64,000 nt of DNA from Piscicola geometra. Taxonomy: Eukaryota > Annelida > Clitellata > Hirudinida > Piscicolidae. Location: positions 2,289,031-2,353,030 of the forward strand of contig OX030958.1 of the NCBI GenBank assembly GCA_943735955.1, read 5' to 3'. Below are positions 1 to 11,004 of the stretch, piece by piece (the first letter of the stretch is position 1; every line of letters starts with the position of its first letter). A program made the position numbers and the translations under genes. A model generated the notes under the pieces. That model saw only the letters and a list, made by a program, of their open reading frames with translations, was not told the DNA's origin and made no database searches.

Positions 1-345
1 AAATCAAAAGATCTCATCAGTTCAGTTGAGCTCCAAAAAATAATGGGAATCCAGGATATTGGTACCGTACTGCAAGCGAGAAGAATGAGGTGGTTTGGGC
101 ATGTGGAACGTGATGGTGGATGGATCAACAAGGTTAGAAGAATGGAGGATTCTGGAACGAAATGACCAGGCGGGCCAAAGATGACGTGGGAAGAAGTAGT
201 GCAGAAAGACCTCAAATACCTGGGGGCATGCAGCACTGATGCCCATGACAGAAGAGAGTTGAGAAAGAGATTGAGACTTTTCAGACAGACCCCACCCTCG
301 GTAGAGGAAAAGTTGGCCTGTATAACAAAAACCTGGAAATGAGGA
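1..345 (+). mobile_element. LINE reverse transcriptase, C-terminal tail (fragment)
   Basis: The plus strand translates to a non-LTR retrotransposon RT tail. It contains ARRMRWFGHVERDGG, then MTWEEVVQKDLKYLG and AHDRRELRKR, the usual GHV..R / RPK..W / DLK..G / DR..WR order seen after the RT domain. One in-frame TGA lies near 163. The element enters from before the window and loses similarity after about 345. It is a dead fragment; the clade was not determined. Confidence 0.72.
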
Positions 346-436
346 TGATTCTAAAAAGACTATTAAAAATTAATACATACCAATAATTTACTTTTTTATT
401 AAATGAAAAAAACTGTTAGTATTCAATAGTTTGACA

Positions 437-566
437 CAAGTATGTTCTATTTATTAAAAAAATCTTAAATTTGAATAGATATAAACTTTCGTCACATTAG
501 TCAAGTATGTTCTATTTATTAAAAAAATCTTAAATTTGAATAGATATAAACTTTCGTCACATTAGT
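437..566. repeat. 65-bp unit duplicated in tandem
   Basis: Two adjacent near-identical 65-bp copies, 437-501 and 502-566, each begin with caagtatgttctatttatt. The surrounding 346-750 is otherwise AT-rich with nothing recognised. Confidence 0.85.
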
Positions 567-759
567 CTCAATAGACTGTTAATTAGAGGTTTGCAATGGT
601 TAAAGCTAAAAGTTGAAAGTGCGAAATAAATAAATCAAACTTACACCCAAACCATCGATACAAACCCACATACTTACACAAACATGCACGTTGATAAAAC
701 GACATTTGCAAGATATGAAAGGCTTATAGAGTTTTGTTGATCGTACTGGGATGGGTTCT

Positions 760-1190
760 AGGATAAAAAGTCTTCAGGATAAAAAGTTTTCAGGATAAAA
801 AGTCTTCAGGATAAAAAGTCTTCAGGATAAAAAGTCTTCAGGATAAAAAGTCTTCAGGATAAAAAGTCTTCAGGATAAAAAGTCTTCAGGATAAAAAGTC
901 TTCAGGATAAAAAGTCTTCAGGATAAGAAGTCTTCAGGATAAAAAGTCTTCAGGATAAAAAGTCTTCAGGATAAAAAGTCTTCAGGATAAAAAGTCTTCA
1001 GGATAAAAAGTCTTCAGGATAAAAAGTCTTTAGGATAAAAGTCTTCAGGATAAAAAGTTTCAGGATAAAAAGTCTTCAGGATAAAAAGTCTTTAGGATAA
1101 AAAGTCTTCAGGATAGAAAGTCTTCAGGATAAAAAGTCTTCAGGATAAAAAGTCTTAAGATTAAAAGTCTTCAGAAAAAAAATCTTTAAA
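760..1190. repeat. 16-bp minisatellite, about 27 copies
   Basis: The unit aggataaaaagtcttc is repeated about 27 times in a row. Most copies are identical; the right end has single-base changes and short indels. No coding or regulatory role can be read from it. Confidence 0.95.
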
Positions 1191-1249
1191 AAACTAATTT
1201 TTAAAGAAAAATACGTGATTAATACGTGATCCTTAAAACTAAAAGATAA

Positions 1250-1597
1250 AAATTTAATACTTTAATCTAATGTTTGCTCCATTTTTTCCTTTCAATCTCG
1301 AAATAGCATTTGAATAAATTTGACTTGGCTGTTGTTGTTTCGTCACTTTAACCATAAAATTGTTTGCTGGTTCTCGATCGTGGTTATAAAAATGACTAGA
1401 AGAATAAAATTTAATACTTTTATGTATATAGGCTATATAGGTTACGTCTAGTAAAAAAAATAAACACAATCGAGAACCAGCAGAAAACTTGATGATTAAA
1501 GTGAGGAATCAACAACAACCAAGTCAAATTTATTCAAATGCTTTTTCCAGATTGAAAAAAAGAAATAGAGCAAACATTAGATTAAAGTATTAAATTT
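1250..1597. repeat. Long palindromic (inverted-repeat) element
   Basis: The left arm, about 1250-1390, and the right arm, about 1466-1597, are inverted copies. The outer ends read aatttaatactttaatcta and its reverse complement; inner parts share ttgacttggctgttgttg and a ggttctcgat motif. The spacer is about 75 bp. A third partial copy in the right-arm orientation lies at about 1645-1742. This looks like a foldback or MITE-type element. No coding sequence is convincing; 1600-2090 otherwise holds nothing recognised. Confidence 0.75.
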
Positions 1598-2092
1598 TGT
1601 TCTTTAAGTTGTAAGTTTTAAAGATGATTTCCTTGAAGACATTTTATAACCATGATCAAGAACCAGCAAACAATTTAATGGTTAAAGGGCCGAAAGAACA
1701 GCCAGGTCAAATCTATTCAAATTCTATTTCGAGATTGAACGAAATATTTTTTATTTTTTTATGGCAGAATTAACTGATAAGACACCTCGGATATTTGGCC
1801 ATATGTTTTGTATCATCTGCGTAGATTAAAATATTTTACTCGACTAGTTTTTAAAATGTACCAATAATAGTGACTCACTTATCACCCTCTCCCTCCAAGC
1901 TTTCATTAAATCCGTATAATATTGTCTTTTAGTCTCTCTTTATCTGAATTACCTCATCACTCATCCATTACCTGTATTTATTTTAACATTGTTGACCAGC
2001 CACTTATAAAAATATAAAGACTCCAGTGGAAGAACAGACATAGTGACATAAATGTGATTTGGAAAAATGTAAGTGCTATTAAGTTGCTATAT

Positions 2093-2290
2093 TGGCGAGC
2101 GGGTTGGCTTAGATGGTAAGTCGTTAGACCTGCAACTTAAAGGTCGCCAGTTCAAATCCCTGTACAGCCAACCGTGAGCTATCCTATACCTAGTGTATAT
2201 GATGCGGTGTTTCACGACTTACGTCGTGTGAGTGGCGCTTCAGTTGCGTGCCCGGGCGCTATACAAAACTGACATTATTATTATATAATT
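2093..2290 (+). mobile_element. tRNA-derived SINE, copy 1
   Basis: The 5' part is a degenerate tRNA-like head with an A box (ggcttagatggtaag) and a B box (ggtcgccagttcaaatccc), the RNA polymerase III promoter layout. A shared body follows (atgatgcggtgtttcacgac, then gcttcagttgcgtgcccggg) and a short ATT-rich tail. Three more copies occur at 2459, 47347 and 53209, which argues against a single functional tRNA gene. Confidence 0.82.
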
Positions 2291-2458
2291 TTGAGGATCA
2301 AATGCGTGGTCTACCGTTGATTTTCTTGATGTGAATCCGCTATGTTCTCTGCCCTTAGACTAAAGAATGAAATGATGCATTCAGTTGAGAAGAACGTGAG
2401 CAACATCCATGCTTTCATCAATTCATCGACTGTGGTCTGGAGCACACACACATACAAT

Positions 2459-2727
2459 GGGGAGCGGGGATGGCTTAGATGGTAGACGTCGGACTTGCAA
2501 CTTAAAGGTCGCCAGTTCGAATCCCTGACAAGCAACCGTGAACTATCATATACCTAGTGCATATGATGCGGTGTTTGCGACGTATGCATTGAGAGATGTG
2601 TACGCTGTGTAGAGTGGCGTATCTGGCGCATAAGAACAATGGTTCTCAGAACCATTGTAACATGGCCTGCGTCTGTCAGGCTGTGATTAATAAAGACCAC
2701 ACAAAAAAACAAAAAAACAAAAAAAAT
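2459..2727 (+). mobile_element. tRNA-derived SINE, copy 2, with longer 3' body
   Basis: The tRNA-like head matches copy 1 (ggcttagatggtagacg, ggtcgccagttcgaatccc). After about 2600 the body differs, runs through tctgtcaggctgtgattaat and an aataaa, and ends in an A-rich tail that grades into the CA microsatellite. The CA array may have grown from this tail (inference). Confidence 0.78.
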
Positions 2728-3022
<295 letters not shown>

Positions 3023-3372
3023 CTGCTTCGACAGGTCCTCCTCCATATGCCTCCCATCTCAGGAAGCTCAACCAAAGAAAAAGGAATTTGAGATGCAATG
3101 ACATTTCACTGGATTTTAACACCTGTGCTCACCTTCACATGGAACAAAAAGCAGATATAAAATTGCATTAATCAAAGCAGAAGGCAATCGAAAATTTATA
3201 TTCCCAAAAGTCGACAATTCAAATGAAACTCACCTTGCGCCTCTGAGTGCAGCAGACACATGAAGAGAACAAAAGAGAACTTCTTAAGGCCTTGCCATTT
3301 TTAGTGCTGAAACTTTGCTATGAAATTATTTGTTTTTATCTTAGTATTATTGTATCATTGAATTAATTCAAT

Positions 3373-3753
3373 CATGGGTGGCGATCCTGGAGGGGTTCTG
3401 GGGTCTTTTTTGTAGTGAAGGGATCCCCCTTAATGTGGACCCCCTCTCCACTTTTTCAATAAAAACATTTTTAAAATCTCGTTTTAATGTGACCATAATT
3501 GTCAAGCATGGCATAAAACAGAATGTTTACATAGTAATAAATAGTGAGTATGTGTAGTAATAGTGATAGCTGTCTAAAACAATACTAATGTTTGCTTACT
3601 TAAATATTCGTATCAAAACAGAAGTTACAAAATGTTTTTTTAAGTTGAGGGAAGTTGGGATCCGGACTCCAGGACCCCCCCCCCCCCAAGATTGTCTATG
3701 CCGGTTAAGACCCCCCCCCCCCCCACAAGATTTGCAGCAGATCGCCGCTCCTG
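3373..3753 (+). mobile_element. hAT MITE with 8-bp target duplication (GGCGATC family, copy A)
   Basis: The left terminus reads catgggtggcgatc and the right terminus is the complement of caggagcggcgatc. The flanking octamers aattcaat (3365-3372) and cattcaat (3754-3761) match at 7 of 8 bases, as expected for a hAT insertion. The interior has the family motif atagtgatagctgtctaaaa. Two C runs lie near the right end. Partial copies occur at 8415, 13231-14000, 25360, 39985 and 55087. Confidence 0.8.
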
Positions 3754-3939
3754 CATTCAATCTTTACATTTATATTACAGTCATGTTACTTGTAACTGGC
3801 CTGTAATTCTTGAAACTGTTCTTTTAAAAGTATTTAAAAACTTTTTTATTTTAAATTTGACATTGATTCATAATTCATCTCAAAATAACGTTTTTTTATG
3901 ACGTCTTTAAAACAACTCCTAAACTGAAAGCTTAAATGC

Positions 3940-4365
3940 ATTTTAATCGTTTGATTAAAAATTTTTATCGTGCGTTAATCGTATTTTAACGCAATGTTTT
4001 TTAGCATGTTTGACATTAAAATAAAATAGTATTCATAATTTTTTTCCTTAAAAATGTATTTACAATTTTATCAGAATTTTTTATATAAAGTAATCCAAAT
4101 TTTTAAAAAAGTTTTCATAAATGATAAAAAATGCAATTTTTACACATCCTTTTTGAGCCAGTTACTCAAGCAAACAAGTTTTTCAACATTAGTTGGATCT
4201 AAAAAGACTTTTTTCTTGCTAACTATGTGGCCTGACAAACTGAATAGACTTTCACATGGAACTGTTCTTGCAGGAGATGATAAGGGGAGACAGAGGCTGT
4301 TTGTTACACTTCTTACAAATGTTGTTATAAGTTTGTTATTTTCAAAACAATTTATTTAAAAATTG
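3940..4365 (-). mobile_element. hAT element fragment (TTAATCG family), transposase 3' end
   Basis: The minus strand encodes the end of a hAT dimerisation domain. Recognisable pieces are SLSGHIVSKKKVFLDPTNVE and KLVCLSNWLKKDV, in line with the family pattern of LFS.AGHIV..KR..L...NV.KLV.L..WL. The flank has the TTAATCG-type subterminal motif of the fuller copy at 58757-59825, and the two align over most of this stretch. Confidence 0.72.
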
Positions 4366-4549
4366 TTGTATGTACAAAGAATTCTATAAGTCACAAGTTA
4401 AAACAAAAAAACTGGTTAGTTGTTTGAATTCATTGAAAAAAGTAACATTTCGACAGAGTCTTGAATGTAACAACCAAACCCGTACTGTTACAGTAGTCGG
4501 GGTTGAATGTTTCAAGTGTCAAATATGCATTAAAAAAGAAAAATGGTTC

Positions 4550-4845
4550 GAGTCAGACTCATTAGTTCATTAGTTTAAATTGAGAGAGAACTGTTTCGTG
4601 TAATAAATTACTCAAACCAATCAGCGTCTGCCTGTTGAGCATTATCCAATTTGTCAGAAACCTGATCTGGTTTTCACAGCATATTGCTATCCAAGCTTTC
4701 TTACTTTTTTTGGTGGGAGACCATGGTACAGTTTCGCTTCTGCTTCAACTGAGTCTTATTTTTCGCGCTGCTGCTTAGTACTAAAGCTTTTCGACTATGT
4801 TCATTAATCAACGGCAAAGTACATTTGTTTGTTAAACTATTTTCA
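4550..4845 (-). mobile_element. Tigger/pogo transposase fragment, left part
   Basis: The minus strand matches the plus-strand Tigger element at 39460-39850 over the CENPB-type helix-turn-helix and the start of the DDE region, but stops and indels break the frame. The copy is split by a LINE: the upstream coding continues at 5604-5975. Confidence 0.65.
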
Positions 4846-5603
4846 ATCAATCAAATCAATTTCTATAGCACTCTTTCCTCAAATTCAAGAGCGCTCGTAA
4901 ATGAATTTGTTAAACAGATATGTCTTCAGATCCTAACGAAAAGTAAATAATGATTAAGAAGTAGTTAAATAAGGAGGTAATGAGTTCCAATATATGGACC
5001 TGCATAATTTGATGATAAATAGGAGTACGGCTAACGATTCTAGCTGCATAATTAAAATGGTTTTAAAGTACTTTAAAGTAAATTATAATAGAGTGAATTA
5101 CAATAGTCAATTCGAGATAGAAAAGTGCAGAAACTAACATTTTTAAAGAAGGGTCATCTAAGTTAGGTAATAATTGTCTAATACGTCTGAGATGAGATTA
5201 GCAAGATTTAGTAACAAATAGAATTTGGTTTGATAAGGTTAGTTTTGAGTCAGAAATAAATCCTAAGCTACGACTATGATTAGATGGAACAATAGTATGA
5301 GAGGAAAAATGGCATGGATCATTAATTAGTTTACCATTTTTATAAAAAATATAGGTTCAAATTTTAGTGGATTCCATTTTAAAGACATTGAGCTAGACCA
5401 GTTTTCAGTAGATAATAGACATAAACACAGTCATGTGTAGAAGATTCGTTCTGACAGTCTGTCCTTCATCTGCAGAGCTCATCTGCCTTGTGAAGTAGGT
5501 AGCCAGTGGGTGCTTGCAAGCTGTGCACTGGTGCTCAATTTGAAGCCTTGGCACTTCTTTCTTTTAGAATAAGTTTTTATTGTAGTCCGTTAGACAGTTA
5601 TTG
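4846..5603 (-). mobile_element. L2-like LINE fragment inserted in the Tigger copy
   Basis: Minus-strand translation gives RT C-terminal motifs (SRSLGFISDSKLTLS, then a degenerate VSALFYLE..). The 3' end carries a stem-loop (agcactctt.../...aagagcgct) and a short gattgattg tail, as in L2-type elements whose RT recognises a 3' hairpin. It is bounded by gttaaactattttca (4831-4845) and gttaaagattttca (5604-5617), which read as a target-site duplication. The 5440-5600 part has no recognised coding. Confidence 0.65.
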
Positions 5604-5975
5604 GTTAAAGATTTTCATGGATTTGATGAAGCATCATGAAGTTCAAGCCGTTTTATGGAGGAACACTTCGATTGAACGTCGAGTTTTCTTGACAGTCTCC
5701 ACTGCATGATTTGAAACATCTGGTTTCATGCGAATCCAATCATTTTTTTACATATAATTCATTATATTAACTGAAAGGAAAAAAATAACTAAGTTTGAGT
5801 TGTATAAACCATTTCAGAGATTGGTATGTCGTTAATCGGTTTGTAACAAACAACCCCAATATGCTTGTAACACCTCACTCCAATATCATATGACTAATTT
5901 ATAAATTACTAAATAAACGCCGTTACTTAAAGCCTGAAACATTCTTTAAACCTTCTTATAAAAGGTTGCTTTGAA
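5604..5975 (-). mobile_element. Tigger/pogo fragment, right part
   Basis: It continues the 4550-4845 fragment on the other side of the LINE. It shares the stretch encoding the start of the transposase with 39440-39560, and has the gtaacaaacaaccccaatat motif that is tandemly repeated at 39260-39360. From 5976 to 6416 nothing further is recognised. Confidence 0.6.
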
Positions 5976-6416
5976 GTAATTTGAGAAAAACATTCAGTTA
6001 AATGCAAATACTCATTAAGATAAAACCAAAATAATCAAATTCTTAAAACTTACCAAAGTCCTACAAAAAAGGAAAAGGGTATAAAATGTTTAAAAACACG
6101 AATACAGCAACTATTTTTAATAGAAGGTCAAGGTTGAACTGGAAAACATAAAAATTTGCGGTCAAAGGTTTTTTGATGGATTTAGTATAATTTTATAGTG
6201 CTGAATCCAAAAATGATATTTTCTTTGTTCAATCAGGTCAACTTTTTTATCTATGGTCACGTGACCGTTTTCTTTATTCTCCATATATAAAGAATATTTA
6301 ATGTTATTTTTTAGCAATTGTTTATATTTCTGAAATTCAAATAAGTTATTTTTATTCAGTTATTAAAAATTTATTTGAATTTTAAGTAAACATATTCTCT
6401 ATATTTAGTAGATAAC

Positions 6417-6875
6417 ATGAAAAAAGCCAGAAGGCATTGCCAAAACAACCCAGACGTATTTTGTTATATATGCGGTGAGTATACTCAACTTTCTAACAGA
6501 AATCAAGTGACTAATTTCACAAGGATGGCTTACCACAGCTATTTTAAATTTAAGCTTGGTGACCAAGATAAAAATTGGGCTCCTCACATGGTGTGCAAGA
6601 CATGCACAGAGAATCTGCGTCATTGGACCAAAAGCAAGATGAGGAGCTTAAAGTTTGGTATTTCTATGGTTTGGAGGGAACCAAAAAATCACGCTAATGA
6701 CTGTTATTTTTGTGTTGTTGACGTAAAAGGAATTAATAGAAATAACAGAAATAGTCTTGAATATTCTGATCTAGAATCAGCACGTCGTCCAGTTGCTCAT
6801 TGCAACAAAATTCCTGTACCTGTTCCCACTGAACTAGACAGTGAAAGAGATAAAAATTCATCTGTTGAAGAGTAA
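6417..6875 (+). CDS. Small Cys-rich protein of an unnamed repeated family
   Basis: An open frame of 152 codons from ATG at 6417 to TAA after 6872. The N-terminal half has paired cysteines in a zinc-finger-like arrangement: CYICGEY near residue 20, CKTCTENL near 60, and CYFC near 100. It also has LGDQDKNWAPHMVC, WREPKNHANDC and ARRPVAHCNKIPVPVP. I recall similar proteins of unknown function in many copies in animal genomes rich in transposons, but I cannot name the family. The known relatives are longer, so this looks C-terminally cut. A second, non-overlapping piece of the same family lies at 25850-26200. Likely transposon-associated rather than a host gene (inference). Confidence 0.5.
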   Translation: MKKARRHCQNNPDVFCYICGEYTQLSNRNQVTNFTRMAYHSYFKFKLGDQDKNWAPHMVCKTCTENLRHWTKSKMRSLKFGISMVWREPKNHANDCYFCVVDVKGINRNNRNSLEYSDLESARRPVAHCNKIPVPVPTELDSERDKNSSVEE

Positions 6876-7020
6876 GAATATATATATAATGAGAATATAA
6901 TAATGATAACGGAGGTTCTGGCAAAGAATGTAAAATATAATACTTCAATAAAAGAATTTTATTTTAGAGGATTTGATACTTTTCCTCACAATTTAACAAT
7001 AACTAATTCAATGGATATAG

Positions 7021-7945
7021 TAATACATGTCAAATAAATTTGTAATGCAACAGAAGTAAAAATGAACGTAGAATATAAAGAAAATATATTTATAAAAATA
7101 ACAATGAAGAATAATATTAAAATTCTTATTGGATGTGTTATCGAAGTCCATCATCAAATGATATTAACTTAGACAATTTAGTTAATTTATTTTACGAAAT
7201 TATTAATATGGAAAAACCCCAATCATTTACACATATACTAATTACTGGAGATTTTAATTTACCCGGGATAAATTGGTGTAATATGTAAAGTAAAGATAAA
7301 TTTAGCGAAAAGTTCGTGGAATGCATTAGAGATTGTTTTCTGGAACAAGTAGTTGATAAACCTACGAGATTCCGAAACAAACAAGAGCCATCTTTACTAG
7401 ACTTAATACTAACTAATGAACGTAACAATATAGAAAATCTTAAGTTTCTTGACCCTTTGGGAAAAAGCGACTATATTGTTATATCTTTTGAACTATTTTG
7501 TCAAACGCAAATTAGTAAATCTAATGTGATAAAGTTAAATTATAAAAAGACTAATTTTGAAAAAATAAAACAATAAATGAATATCGATTGGGATTTATTA
7601 ATGGAATAAAAATATACAAATAATCAGTTTGAATTATTTATGAATAAACTAAATAATGCCATAAATATAAATACACTAATAAAAACAAACAAAGAGAGAT
7701 TATACATAACCCCCACTGAGTAAAGATACAAGAAAAATTTTGAGGAAAAAACATAGAGAATGGGAGTGTTATATAAAGGAAAGAAACAATAAAAATTATG
7801 AACTATACAAAATAGCAAGAAACAAAGCATAAAAAGCAATGATAATAGAACGGAAACAACAGGAGCGTCAAATTGCGTTGTGTTCAAAATCTAATCCTAA
7901 AAAATTTTGGGCTTTCATAAATTCCAAAAGAAAAACTCGGATTGG
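7021..7945 (+). mobile_element. LINE fragment: endonuclease end to RT linker
   Basis: Plus-strand frames with frameshifts give the end of an AP-type endonuclease: IGCV and SPSSNDINLDNL, then THILITGDFNLPGINW, VDKPTRF, SLLDLILTN and DPLGKSDYIVI. The RT-linker region follows (ELYKIARNKA, NPKKFWAFINSKRK). This order is typical of CR1/Jockey-type elements. RT catalytic motifs are absent and several stops are present. The fragment ends abruptly near 7945; 7946-8410 holds nothing recognised. Confidence 0.75.
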
Positions 7946-8414
7946 CATATCCGAGCTGCACCAATGAGCTGTGATGTCGTGATAATGATGTTCATGACGT
8001 CATTTGGCGTCACAATGCTTACACAGATATACATGTCATAAGTTTACATTTTAAAATCGTCGACTTATGGTTCTAAAACTAGAAGAAAATGTTCGCAAAA
8101 ATGTTTCTGATAATGTCAGTTTTCTGTACAACTAAAGCATATAAAATTTGAATTTATCTGCATATAGGTTATCATCACTTTGAACATTTCAATCCTGTTT
8201 TTTTGTCACTGGATCTTGGACAGCGCTGACACCAAACACTTTTCATGAACAAACTTTGGCCATCAGCTGGATATTTTTGTATACTTCCACATTTCAACAT
8301 TGAAAAACCACTTTTAATTTAGCCGCTGCATTATCATCAAAACTGTCATCTTTTGAAAACAACACCCATGTCGACATTACTGCTATCAACATTTGTGTTA
8401 TGATCAGTATTACT

Positions 8415-8580
8415 CAGGGGCGATGATCTGCTGCAAATCTTGGGGGAGTCCTAACCAGGGGTCCTGGAGTCCGGAAACCCGTTTCCCCCCACTTGAAAAA
8501 AACATGTTAAAATTTTGTTTTTATACGAATATTTAAGTAAGCAATTAAAGATTTTATTTTAGACAGCTATGCTACAACTG
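8415..8580 (-). mobile_element. hAT MITE fragment (GGCGATC family, copy B)
   Basis: It starts caggggcgatgatctgctgc and runs through the C/G-rich stretch into acagctat, the complement of the family interior. Only the right end of the element is present, in inverted orientation. Confidence 0.65.
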
Positions 8581-8594
8581 GCCTATTATCTGAA

Positions 8595-8890
8595 AATAAC
8601 TCTAAGTCAGGATAGACTTTGAAGTGTTGAGAAATTTCCAACGGATGTAAAATATGAAATAATGTATTTAAATTTGAAAGATAGTCAGAAAATTTGCTGG
8701 ATTGATTGTGTCAAGGTTGGCTTGTTTAATATTGGTGTAATTTGGGCTGCTATGAAAGTAGATGGAAAATACCCTTCTTGGAAAGATAAGTTGACGAGGT
8801 GTGAGATGGCTTTTGACAATATTGAGCTACATTGTCTAATAACTTGGTGAGGAAAATGGTTTATGGGCAATGTCTTCGTGCATTTAGTAT
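8595..8890 (-). mobile_element. LINE RT fragment (L2/CR1-like)
   Basis: The minus strand reads IRQCSSILSKAISHLVNLSF, then EGYFPSTFIAAQITPILNKP and TLTQS. This corresponds to the RT segment just before YRPIS (..NLSL..G.FP...K...VTPLLKKP). Only this short piece is present. Confidence 0.65.
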
Positions 8891-11004
8891 AAATAATGTT
8901 TAATATATCTTCAGCTCTTGCTGGTTTAAAATGACATATGGGGTCAATTATGTTCTTTCAATGAGTGTGTGTGAACTGTTCGTGTTGTGACTTTGATAGA
9001 AAATTATCAATGTTCTGGTGAATATTTTCGATATTAAGTTACAACTTTAAACACTGTTTTTTATATCTAAAATATTAATTGATCATGAAATGAAACAGTA
9101 AAATATAACAGTATATTAACAACAAATGAGTTTTTAAAATTAACAGTCAATTGAAATATTATAAGAATTGATTACGTAAATTATTGAGTAATAAAAAATT
9201 TAAAATATAATAAAAAATTTACGAATAAAATAAGTGATAATTTAATTGACAAAGCGAAGCGGTAATAAAACAACTTTTTATAAATGGCGCTACTTTCATA
9301 GATAATGTGTAAAACATAGACTTATATTTTTTATATAAGTTATTCATTTGCATATTATGGCATATCATAAAAATTTATTTAATATTCGTTTTGAAAATAA
9401 TTATAGTTTTTATTTCAGTTTCGTTTTAGAAATAATTATAGTTTTTATTTTCGTTTTCGTGGAAAGATTATTCCCAATTGTCGTTTTTGTTTTCGTTACA
9501 AAAATAACACTGGTTAGAAGCAACGGGATTTAAAGAAATTGTTAAATATTTAGACTTAAATTATTTATAAAATAAAAACATATAATAAATTTCAAATAGT
9601 TAATATTAATAGGTAATTAATAGTAAGTTACGACGAGTGAAAAAACACGCCATGTTGTTAGCCATGGTTACAATTCAATTGATATCTCAGCAAACTCATA
9701 ACCAACAGAACATCAACTGCGTTCATCTTTATTTCTTCTTCTCAACCAATATTTTTTGTAACATTAATTCTACATTAAACATGCATAATATAGTTACAAA
9801 AATAACTAAAGCAAAGTTCAAAACAATTGCTCTATAGGTTTTGGAAGGGCAAAATGTTGCGATAACGCAGCATGAGCTGGAAATTTGATCTCATTCTATG
9901 CAGTGAGAAATTTTTAAAAAATTGGTTGAAACCAAATTTTTAGAAACAGGAATGAATATAAATTAAAATAACTTCAAGGAAGTTCAAAATGATAATTAAT
10001 TTTTTTAAATTAAATAATTTTAATAATAAGAATTATTCTTTTATCTAATAAAAAACCAAAAATTTAACGTGAATTACAACAGCACATTCATAAAACTGTA
10101 ATACCGTTGTGAACGGTTATCTTCGTTTTAATTTTAGAATCAATCTATGAAAGCTGGGAAAAAAAATTTTCTTTAATGAAAGCTATGGATTCATAAAATT
10201 TGAAAAAAATGCAGTTTAGGATTTTTCTACATATAGAAAAAAGTGTTTAAAATTTGAATTAAAATTTAATTTTATAATTTGAATACTAAACTAACATTGA
10301 AATAATTATTTTAACAATTCAAAAATAATTATTGTAATAGTTAATAACTAGGTCCATTTAAAATCTTGATATCCTTTTACGCCAAGGTTGAGAAAACGCA
10401 ACATTGATTTTCAAAGGCACTGAAAACGTGTAAATAATTATTTTTTTAAATAAAAACAAAATAGTAACTACATTTTCACCTTAAAATTAAACCTAAATAT
10501 GAAAAAAAAATACTAAAGTTGAACGATTAAATTGAAAAATTATCCAAGCGTTTGAAATCTTTTTCCAGAGATGCTAAATGTGAACAGTAAATAAAAACTA
10601 TAGAATGGGAAAGAGGAAAAAATTAATTTATGAAATAAAGACTTGAATTAATTGGAACAAAATAAATATTTAAATAATTTTGTATAAAAAAGAGAAAATA
10701 TATATAGAAAATGATGTTGTGAAAAGACAACAGTGGCAGTAAACGGGTTAATGGTGAAATATTTTCATATTTATCCTACAATTGTGAATATTTTATCCAT
10801 TTTCTTTTGTGTAGCTTGTGATGGCCTTGACCAATTTTCTTCTTTTTTGGGGGGAAATTCTAGACATAATTTGATAGAGAATCATATTAAACTTCATTAG
10901 AATAAAAAAAATGCATAAAAAATGCATTTATTGGTTTTAATGTAACTATTTTATCTATAGTGCTTCATTCCATTTTTATTTTCGCATATTTAGCCAACGC
11001 TCCA
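8891..11004. other. AT-rich stretch, no gene recognised
   Basis: Read on both strands. It holds short ORFs with no recognisable motif and a small local duplication at about 9380-9470 (aataattatagtttttattt twice). A (G)n/(C)n-bearing hAT terminus begins at about 11005. Confidence 0.5.

Noticed and set aside
2093..2175. Possible functional tRNA gene
   Set aside because: A and B boxes are present, but the cloverleaf is poor, a shared body follows, and there are four copies; it is a SINE head.
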